Origin: Aculops lycopersici
Taxonomy: Eukaryota; Arthropoda; Arachnida; Trombidiformes; Eriophyidae
NCBI GenBank assembly: GCA_015350385.1
Contig: WNKI01000001.1
Span: 9,541,118-9,605,117, forward strand
Direction: 5' to 3'
DNA: 64,000 bases
The translations under genes and the position numbers were made by a program. Positions 53,682-64,000 of the stretch are shown one piece after another. Under the pieces are notes generated by a model. That model was not told where the DNA came from and made no database searches. It was given only the letters and a program-made list of their open reading frames with translations. Position 1 is the stretch's first letter. Every line of letters begins with the position of its first letter.

Positions 53682-53711
53682 ATGTACCCCAAACTCGAGT
53701 CACGGGTACAT
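53682..53711. repeat. Short inverted repeat, 8-bp arms
   Basis: ATGTACCC and GGGTACAT flank a 14-nt loop in the non-coding region upstream of SCAI. Confidence 0.6.
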
Positions 53712-54674
53712 GGCGGCGCTCGTTTGTGAGCAGCCAAACTACCAGCGCAAGCGTTGCGATCACAACACAACGACCACCACGACTACAACAAATGGGCAAC
53801 TCAGACTCGCACAGGACACTGCTACGCCTACTCCTCGCTGTTGGCGACACAACTCTGCGGCTATTCATGCTGGCAACTGCTTCTCCTCTCGTCATCTCTC
53901 CCTCTTCCCGTTCAAATTGTCGGTCATCGGCGAGGAGACGCAACTCGCCGACTTTCTCTTTTGCCAAAATGATCATGGGGCCAGTCGGTGTGTCTTTATT
54001 ATAGTTATGTGTTTGCGTATTTCCAGTTCTCATGGTAAAACTCTCACTTTGGCTCTTAGCAAAGACGATAACTCCGGTGACGACGACGACAGCGAGAAGA
54101 GCTAGTTGACGTGCAACGACAAGACTCGGCTGTACCTTTTGTCATTAACAAACAAAAAAGAACAGTGAGCCATGTGCATGCGACTCTCTGGAGCCGAGAG
54201 GCTAGCGGGCCACTTAAGCGGCATGGCGCATTGCAGCGCATAGCTGGCCACCGGCCCAAACAACAGGTAGCATAAGTCACACAACAACTCCCGGCTTGTG
54301 ATGGCCTCTAGTGTCCACCTGTCACCTGGGACTTGTCGCGCTACTTTCCTCTGACCGCAATAACCTCGTGCACTCGCCTCTCCCAATTGGAGCACTTCCA
54401 AAACCGAGCACAAGCGACAAATTGAATTGCATTGCGGAAGAGACGCGCGGCTATTCGTTGGGGCCAACGCTAAAGTGGACTCGCGACGACCGGTAGCTGG
54501 CAGCTGGCGAGTGATATGCACAATCGGCTGACTTTATGGCTGGCCAGTGGCGATCGTGGAGGTGGTAGTTGCGGCTGTTGCGGTGGTGGCGCAACTGCTA
54601 ATAGAGGCGAGCTTGCCAGTGTGGTCTTGCCAAAGTGGCGCGCGAAGGCGTGCGAGTTTGGCCACCAGCGTGAA

Positions 54675-54700
54675 GCTGCTGCTGCTGCTGCTGCTGCTGC
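54675..54700. repeat. (GCT)n microsatellite
   Basis: A GCT trinucleotide run in non-coding DNA; it opens Ala/Ser/Leu runs in several frames. Confidence 0.9.
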
Positions 54701-55008
54701 CGCCGCGGCTGACCGAGTGGACAAGAGAACGAACGCCACGCCTCCAAAGACCAACAAGCACTTATCTTTGGCGTGTGCTCCAGGTGATTGTTGCCCGTTG
54801 GCTTGTGTGTCGACTTTTACCTGACATTTGTTGGCGCGACGCGAGGTTCGGCGACTAAAGTTGGCCGACGCTGAATGGTTGCGTCGTTGTCTCTCTCACT
54901 CTCTCACTGTCGAAATGTCGTCATCGTGGTCCCGGTCGTTTATGTCGCAGTGGCTGTGTAGTCATCACTGGTGTCGTCGTTATGATGATGATGGTGGAGG
55001 TGGTTGTC

Positions 55009-55048
55009 TTTGTCGTTGTCGCTATCGTTGTCGTTGTCGTTGTTGTCG
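55009..55048. repeat. (TCGTTG)n-like tandem repeat
   Basis: Degenerate hexanucleotide units TCGTTG/TCGCTA, seen directly; followed about 200 bp later by a (CCCCTG)n run near 55246-55264. Confidence 0.75.
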
Positions 55049-56729
55049 TATGGGCGACAAGCGGCGTGTAACGGCGGTGTAGGCGAAAAAGTGACTAGCT
55101 GAAACAACAACACGACCACGATGATCACTAAACCCGACTCCGACTACGACAAACGCAGGGCCAGCTTTCCACCTTTAACTCGCCGCCGGCGACTGGGTAT
55201 GGGAGTTGACGCGTTTTATTTGCCGCACCAAGGTAATCGCTGCTGCCCCTGCCCCTGCCCCTGCCGCAATTGCTCCTAGGTTTGGAGACGGGCAACCAAA
55301 CAAGTTGAACTCTTTGTTTGCTCTGTTGTTTTTTGCTGTGTGGCCCGCAACCAACTAATCTGCTCGTGACAACCCCCCACCACCACCACCGACTTGCTGG
55401 TGCTACAGTGCTGAGCAACGCGACTGACCTCATGGGGAAGTCGAACCGAAGAGACTAAGCGCTCAGCGTGCCGCTTGAACAGAGAGAAAGTGAGAGTCGC
55501 AATGTTGAAGCGCTTCGCTGTGCGCTAAGTCCTCGTCCTGGCGCTAGGCGCCCTGTTTTTTGGGCGCGTTGTGCATGCAAATTATCAGCCACCAAAACCG
55601 GCACTTCCGCATTTGGGGAGCCCGGCGGCGATCAGTGCAAAATGCCCGGATGTTGGACGGGCAAAAGAGTGGCCCTCTTTGTCATCGTGGTCGTTGTTGT
55701 ATTGGTCTCTCGAGTTTGAGTCGTCGTATGCTCTCCTCTTCGTCTACCAACTCGAGCCACTCAAATAGATTTGCCCTTTCGTCCAGCTAGCGCATGTTGA
55801 AACTACTGACAGCATGTTGGAGAAACTGCGACGAGACGTCGATGGGACAAATCGATGAGAGACTAAAACAAGTTGCAGTGGAGCTACTTGATTTCCTCTT
55901 CTTCGTCCCTCCATTTCCGGCTGTCTCCGGACGGCCGCTTTGACGAGCCAATACCAAACCGCCATAGACAAGCGAGTTGGAAGTTCGCTCGATGGGCAAA
56001 GTCAACGCTCCCATCGATTCCAATTAGTTTCTCATTGACATGCATTCCAGTTAGTTGCTTGCCCGATCGATGCTTAGCTACTCAACGACCAAGACAAAAA
56101 CTTGAACTGCATCGATTTAGGCCGCTTTATTTGTGTGCAAGCTTTCCCTCTCGCAGAAGCTGGTTTAAAATTTGCCTCACTATTGCTGGCCAGCTTGTCA
56201 CAGCAGGTAGATGCAACGTTGGCTGACTCACTGCATCCCGCGCGTCTAATGAGATAGCCACCGACGTTTGGAGCGAGAGAAAGTGAGAGAAGGAGATGAA
56301 GAGTCTCGCCCTTGCGACGAGACGGCAAAGGGTAAAGACCAAATTGTCCTCATTGTCTTCCGCTGTTATATGCTCTCGTGCCACTTGAGTTCGAGAGGCA
56401 CAAGAGCTAAGCAACTCGAGCTCACTAGGACTACAGCAAATGACTCAAACTAACGGGCGACGAGTTGGGCTAAAATTCACTTTGCATATTACTCGGCTCC
56501 CAATCGATCAGCCAGCCAGCCAACCAAATGGCCAAGTCTATCTCGAGATATCGCGAGTCTCTATCTCTTGCCTGTAGGATTGTTGCTATCATTGTTACCG
56601 TTAGATCGAAATCATTGGTTTCACTGGCAAAACCGCGACTGCTACTGCAACCACAAACGACGATCACGACGACGACGCAACCGTGAAAATTCAACGCAAC
56701 TTTCGGAGCTCGAATCGCAAAGTTCAACG

Positions 56730-56777
56730 GTCAGCCGGCAAACTCGCTCGAGCTGAATCTCGAGCGAGTTTGCTGAC
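56730..56777. repeat. Inverted repeat, 19 paired bases with a 4-nt bulge
   Basis: The inner arms AAACTCGCTCGAG (56740-56752) and CTCGAGCGAGTTT (56759-56771) are perfect complements around CTGAAT. Outer arms GTCAGC (56730-56735) and GCTGAC (56772-56777) extend the stem past a four-base bulge. Confidence 0.85.
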
Positions 56778-58591
56778 TAAAGCTGTGTTTCTCATTGGCA
56801 AGTGAGAGTTTCTCTGTTGAGTTTTAGCTACTACCAGAGACTAAAGACCGAAAACTTTTTCTCCAGTCTGAAGAGTGTTTTTGTCTGTATAGCGGCGCAC
56901 GTTAATCGCGCCGCTTTGTTGCTCGATTTGGCACAGCTAAACGGACTTTTAGTCCATCTATCCAGCTGCTGTCTCTTTATTTGGCTAAAGTGAGCAAGTT
57001 GATCAAAGTAAGTAGTAAATCAAAGCGAAAAACTTGTCTCGTTGTTTGCTCAAGCTTGAGAGTGAGAGAAGGAGAGAAAGAAAAAGGGGAGACAAAAAAC
57101 AAGCGAGGAGAAGAGTAGGAGTGACGAGCTAACGAAGCGCATGCCCCAAGCTAACTAGCTGCTGAAAGTTGCGCATTTAGATCGAAGATAGCAATCTGCA
57201 AGCTCGAGTAGCTGAGATGGCCACTTTGCGCCTCGACTCATTGAACGAGTTAACTCGCCAAGTTTCCCCGACTTCTCATTCAGTTGAAACTATTTTCCCG
57301 CCGCTTCCCCTATTTCTATTTCGCCGACTCGTCGACACCATCGAAGAATCATAGAAATCAGATGACAGATTCGTGGCAAGCGAGTGGTTGAGCTTATGCC
57401 TGTGAATAGATGGATAGTTGGATGCATTGAGCAGCAAAGGAAAGAGGCGAGCATTTGTACAGCTGGTTTCATTGTGACGAGCAGACAAAACAGAACGAAG
57501 CCAAACCTAAACGAATACCAGAAACAAGACGCTAGTTTTTGTATCGTTACTTCAATCGCAACCCACAAGGTGGTTGGTGGTTTTGTGCAAGCCACCAATG
57601 AAGCAAATCGAACACCGAGTCTCGAGTGCTCAAGCGAGCAGACAAAGTAACTAGGCGAGGTTGTCGACAGGAACGCCGGGCATCAGCGACCGAGGATTTA
57701 CGAGGATGCTCCTCAGTCAGTCAACCAGCCGACCGACTCGCCAGAAATTCTGTCGCCTACTTCCTCAAGCTCGAGCTGTTGGATGCCGCGACCGATGGGG
57801 CCGCGTGACTCGCCTGGCCGCATAGCCGATCGCTCAAATTATGTTCAGCGAGAGGAAAAGTTGCTCTCACTAAGACTGCACATCGCCGCCATCGCCGACA
57901 AACGACACTCGGCGGCTGCCGCTCCACTTGCTCGCCACTCTACCATCGAGATCACTTGGCTCTATATGGCCAGCGGTCGCTGCAGTCAGTCTTGCTCTCG
58001 ACAGTTCTGTCGCTTGCTGCTACTGCTGCTCCTCAGACCGATCGATGGGCGCGAGAGCAGCCAGAAGAGAGCGGCCTGCTAGCTTGGCAAGCGGAAGCTC
58101 TGATTACCAAGCTCATGTGCTGGTTTGTTTTGCACGCCAACAAACGAGAACGACGACGACGACGACGGCAACAACGGCGTCAGCGCACGAGTTTATGCTG
58201 CGCCGCCAACTAATACCACCGCGACTGCTATTGTGTTTTGTCAGCTCGTTTTGTGTGGCTCTCCTCCGCTCCAACTTTGGCCGGCTAGCTCGCCGATGAA
58301 GCCGCGCGCTCGAGAGTGGCGCGTGCTTGGCTCTTTAACGGTCGCGCCAGTTGAAGCTATTGAGTCGAAGGAGGAGGAGGAGTAGCAAACTCTAGGGTTG
58401 AAGTGGCGAAAAGTCGTGCCCAACTCGCGCGTCTTGTCGTCCTCTCCACTGCTGGCTCTCTAGGCGCCATTTTGTGGCCAAGTTTTGTTACACCAGCCAA
58501 CAGTTTGACTCGCAAGCCCGAATGCCAAGACGCTTGGCCAGCTCCTCGCCCCCAAACTCACTTGCAACCAGCCACTGCTTATCCCTTCCTC

Positions 58592-58619
58592 GCACACACA
58601 CGCACGCACACACACACAC
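58592..58619. repeat. (CA)n microsatellite
   Basis: A CA-rich dinucleotide run with CG interruptions. Confidence 0.85.
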
Positions 58620-61600
58620 GAACCAAGCGGCATTTGTGCACACACGAAGCTCGAGTGCACAACACTGCGCGCCGCTCCAACGACCTTGAACCCCCGGCAG
58701 CGCTCGTGGGCAACTCGACTCTATGTCCGCTCGCCAGCTTGCCACTTCCGCCCGACGACTACGCTGCTCCACTGTGGCATTCCGCCGAGCACCCCTTTGT
58801 ACGCCCACGACCGCGGCCGCCACTGCCACAGGCTGGATATCAGTGGCACCACAACGACGTCACTGGTGCCGGTTGCGCAACATTTCAACCAGAGCCTCTG
58901 CCTCTAGTGGTGCCGCCGTTACCGCCGCCGAGACACACAACAAGGCACTAACCAAAAGGCCCACCAACAGTAATCTTTGTGAACCAAATTCCCGGGCTCA
59001 CAAAATATGCGGCCAGTTGGGCGTCAATGCGAGGCCACTGACTTGCCGCCGAATCTCCCATTGCGTTTCCAGCCCGCGACTTCAGCGCTGGCACCCGGAA
59101 ACACGGAAACCCCAAGGCCCCGAGCGAGTCGCACACAAACCAGAAAGTTGAAGCGCAAACCTCCCAACGATGAAACGCCAAATAGTCACTGGAGGCGGTG
59201 GCTCAGTTCCACTTTCCAATGTATGTTCTACGCAAGAAAGAGAGTAATGTGACTCTCTAGTTTGGTTTTGTTGGTTCTGGTGGATCATTGTGTTTGCGTC
59301 TCTTACTTTGCAACGTCGCCTCTGCTGCCGCTAACTCTGCCAACAACCAAATAGCAAAGCAGCGGGCGACGACTTGACCTTTCGTCGGTTAGGAGATCCA
59401 CTGGAAGTGAGATTACTTGTCCAACTTGCGCACTATGCCGCCCATTGAGCTCGAGACGATCGAGACTTGGACTTTTGGGCGCGAGCACAAGACGATCCAT
59501 TTCGGCGCAAGCTCTTGGATGGCCGTTAACTTAGTGGAGTCGAGCGACAAGAGCAAGTGAAATTGAACACTTCGCTTGACCCCCAGACGCTCACTGCCAC
59601 CAGCCAGCAGTCACACCACTAGGTCACTGCCTTACGAACACTTGCTGCACCAAACGACATTTCCACGGTTGGCTCGCCTGCTGCGGCGCTTTTGGCAACA
59701 GCCACGGGAACTCTGCTGGCTCCGGGCCGAATGAAAGCGGTAATTTTGTGCCCGTAGAGTTAGATAGATGAGAGTTGAGTTGACTTCTTGGCGCCAACTG
59801 CTTTTCCAGAGTACGCGACCAGCCGCCGGTCTACTTCCGCTTGTCTAGCTCGTGCTTCGTTGGCCCGAATCCCTTTCTGCTCTGTGCAAAGCGAGTGACC
59901 AGCGAGCGAAACTCAACCAGCTTGACTTGCCTCGGGAAGCGGCGACTCGAGGCATTTACTCGCTTAACTTCCCCCCGCCACAAACGTCCACTCTCTCACT
60001 GCAGCTCGACTCCACTAACACCAACACCAGCAGCCATCTGCCTACCTGGTCGCCGTATTTAGGTGTGAGTAAGCCGAAATGAGTCCGCCGCCTGGTTAGT
60101 CTAGTCGGCCAGCGATGTAGTTGTTTAGCGACGCCAACTGTTTAGCCTTTTCAGCTCCCACATATAGGCACCGGAGTCAGCATTCGGCGTGGACTCGGCG
60201 GTCTCGGTGGCAGTCGTGGTTGTGGTTGTCGCCGTCGCAGTCTTAGTTCCAGTAGGAAGTTGGTTTCCATGTCTGCGCGCAATCTATTTGAATCCCACAC
60301 TCACCGGCAACTTTGCTTCCTCGGGGTCGTCGCCTCAAATGTTAACCCGCGCGAGCCGCAGTTGGCTAGACCAGACAGAATGTTTGTCCCGTTAGTAGTG
60401 GTCCATCGGGTCGCTCGGTGTGTATAATTGGGCCACGCGGGGCACAGAACGACACAGCGGGCAACGGGCAGCGATTTTCGCCTGAGCGAGAACACTCCAA
60501 ATCGAGGAAGAGGCAGGCCTACGAAGAGTGAGCTGAATTGGCGAGAGGCAGCCACCAGTTGGCGAGCTAACTGGCAAGACGGAAGCTGTGCAGTGGCCGT
60601 GCTTTTGTGGCCACTACCTCCAATGGCTCTGCCTCTACCACCGGTGCTCTATGCGCACCAGTATTACTGTCCAGTTAAAACTTTTCACTCTCCTACTCCT
60701 ACTCTGCCTCCGAAATCCGCGCTCCGGACCATGGAAACAAAAACTAGACTCTACTCAGTGAGTGTCCTGATTTGACGCGACCGCTTGGCGTATAGAAGCG
60801 TGTAGTTGTACTATCTGTGATGATGGTGGCAGTGGTATTAGTAGTGGTTGTGGTGGCGCTGCTCCAGTGTAATTCAACTGCCTGCTAAGTGAGCAACTTG
60901 GAATATTGTGTCCACTGAATAGCTAGTCAACCAGCTTGCCAACTTGTCCGCCACGATGTGTGCATATGCATCACATTGCGGCTCCACTCATGCTCTAGCC
61001 CAATGACGAGCAAGTCGCCATGTCGCACGCCATTCGACCAGCAGGCTAGTCAATCTGTCGTTGGTTTTGCCAGCTAGTCCCAAGTTGGCAAGCTCAGCTA
61101 CAAAGTGGCTACATACATTCCCAACAGCCAACGCCGCCACTACCACCACCAGCAAACCAACCAATTCACTACAATGACTAGATGTCGGCGGACAACAATA
61201 ACAGCAGCAGCGGCAACACGACGGATAGCAGGAACTTCAACCGTCTCTACCATCATAGCAGCTGCTGGTTTGTATGTTTAGTATATGAACATCCTTCACT
61301 GGACGAGACAAGACTCCATCCATCTAACCATTTAGCGCGCCTAGCTCCTTGCGCCACTAGGCGCTCCACTCAAACTAACAGCGGTAGTAGTAGTGGCAGT
61401 AGCAACTTCGCCAAGTTGCTCCTTTCTCGTTTAGATCTTCAGATTGTTGTTGGTTCCACTCGTTTGCGCTACTACCACAGCTGCTGACGTCCTCTCTCCG
61501 CCTCCGTGGCTCGACAAGCAGTCCAACGAACGGGGGCGTCCATTTCAATCTAGTAGATAGGCTAACAAGATACGCGCTACCATGTTCTCGAAACTCTCTT

Positions 61601-61833
61601 ATTGTTAGTAGCCACCTTGAAGCAGGAGAGTGGGATGAGACAGGCAATCATTTACCGTATAAGTTTCGACGCATTAAATTGAAATTGATCTTATTTTTTC
61701 TCCGCTCTCTCTCTCTTTCTCTCTCCCCTCTTGCAATTGGCCCATTTCGTTCGAAGATGAACATGATGAGATCTCAACAATCCCTAGGTTAGGTAGTGGT
61801 TGCAAGTGTTGGAGTTAAAATTGCAGGGGTCAC

Positions 61834-61854
61834 GCTAGCTAGCTAGCTAGCTAG
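61834..61854. repeat. (GCTA)n tandem repeat
   Basis: About five GCTA units, each palindromic as CTAG. Confidence 0.9.
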
Positions 61855-62560
61855 GATAGGCACTGTCACACAGACTAAAGGTAACTTTCACCTTAAACAA
61901 CTGGTGAGTCCATGAAGCAGTGAAACATTCTTATTCTTCGACAAAGGAATGGGCTAGTGGTTAGGCAAACAGGAAGTCTCGAAGTTATCGCTTTGATCGA
62001 ACTCGAAGGTGAAATCGCTAGCCGGATATCGCGCGCTCTGACACAGTAGCCTGCTATAAATCTCCATCTGTATCAACTAAAGACTGTAGGAACTCCAGAA
62101 GATTCGACTTCAATGAGGGTTCTTTTCTATTTCGATCAATATCCGCTATGAGTGCAGCAAATTTCATAAATCTAACCTCCATCCAGTCTTTTCGTCTCAA
62201 GAAGTTTTGCTTGCGCGGCTCACACTGCGACATCTGAGATCGATTCAGCCAATCAAGTTCCGTTAGATAATCACAAGGGTAGACTCACGCTTTACGATTC
62301 ATCTGGTCGATCTAGTTCCACGAAATTCATGTTCATCAAGATCCAAGATTTCAATTAGATTTGAATTTGGCGCCACGTGCATGGGGTGCCATGTGCAGGA
62401 CTAATGGTAAAAACACGCAATACTCGTGTGCATGCCGCGCGTGAAACCTGTGGCTTTTTCCAAACAGAACCAAACTCCCGCCCAGCTGTTGGTTGCCAAA
62501 TGGAATTTATTGATCTAATGATATAACAAACTGAACTTCAATTTATACTAATTCACATAA

Positions 62561-63949
<1,389 letters not shown>

Positions 63950-64000
63950 ACATACAAAGCTAACCGGTGGAATCAACAATGTTGATTTTGGGATATTATA
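63950..64000. other. Start of RUVBL1 3' flank
   Basis: Fifty-one AT-rich bases, presumably 3' UTR; no polyadenylation hexamer is seen before the window ends. Confidence 0.5.

Noticed and set aside
53249..58951. Many 60-180-residue overlapping frames, such as 58403-58951
   Set aside because: They occur in several frames and strands at once in GC-rich DNA, with no domain, signal peptide or consistent splice sites.
61949..61990. tRNA-like CTAGTGGTTAGG resembling the D-arm of tRNA-Glu, with GATCGAACTC downstream
   Set aside because: No matching acceptor, anticodon or T stems could be drawn; an incidental A-box-like string.

Overview
This is a nuclear genomic window from a metazoan animal, most likely an ecdysozoan and plausibly an arthropod such as a mite. 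Reasons: animal-only gene families (SoxB, SCAI, CERT, syntaxin-17, PLEKHG-type RhoGEF), GT-AG introns, very frequent Gln/Asn/Ser/His homopolymer tracts as in arthropods, and short gene spacing with many intronless housekeeping genes. I cannot assign the species. The window has two assembly gaps (34180-34326 and 53098-53117).

Layout. About 9.5 kb of non-coding DNA precedes a large nine-exon RhoGEF gene (+, 9517-21604). Then comes a compact block of mostly single-exon housekeeping genes: RELCH-like HEAT protein (-, 21732-24485), ALG1 mannosyltransferase (+, 25748-27169), UQCRH (-, 27660-27857), a Cys-type thioredoxin reductase (+, 28217-29917), syntaxin-17 (-, 30057-31301), an unrecognised 147-residue secreted or membrane protein (+, 32875-33318), HMG-CoA reductase (-, 34371-36539) and the START-domain end of a CERT ceramide-transfer protein (-, 40053-40910). 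After 3 to 4 kb non-coding spacers come an intronless SoxB transcription factor (+, 43174-44841) and the three-exon SCAI gene (-, 48773 to about 52565). About 10 kb of non-coding DNA follows, ending at RUVBL1/Pontin (+, 62594-63949). The coding strand alternates almost gene by gene, giving convergent and divergent pairs. This is a gene neighbourhood, not an operon, and the genes do not form one pathway.

Main observations. (1) A 42-bp loxP-bearing sequence at 34337-34378, beside an assembly gap, looks like a Cre/lox mate-pair library linker. It supplies the apparent stop codon of HMGCR, so that C-terminus and the local join are artefacts. (2) A 70-nt near-perfect hairpin at 48406-48475, just 3' of SCAI, is a candidate microRNA precursor or fold-back element, and several other long inverted repeats sit in non-coding DNA. 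(3) The ETS-type octamer CCGGAAGT occurs 17 times by hand count, 14 of them in the first 17.6 kb, where about two are expected in the whole window; two copies form the arms of a perfect hairpin. (4) HMGCR has a complete catalytic domain with a Gln-rich insertion but no visible sterol-sensing membrane domain. (5) SCAI carries a Q/N-rich N-terminal extension of roughly 450 residues. (6) Thioredoxin reductase ends in Gly-Cys-Cys-Gly, a Sec-to-Cys version of the GCUG tail.
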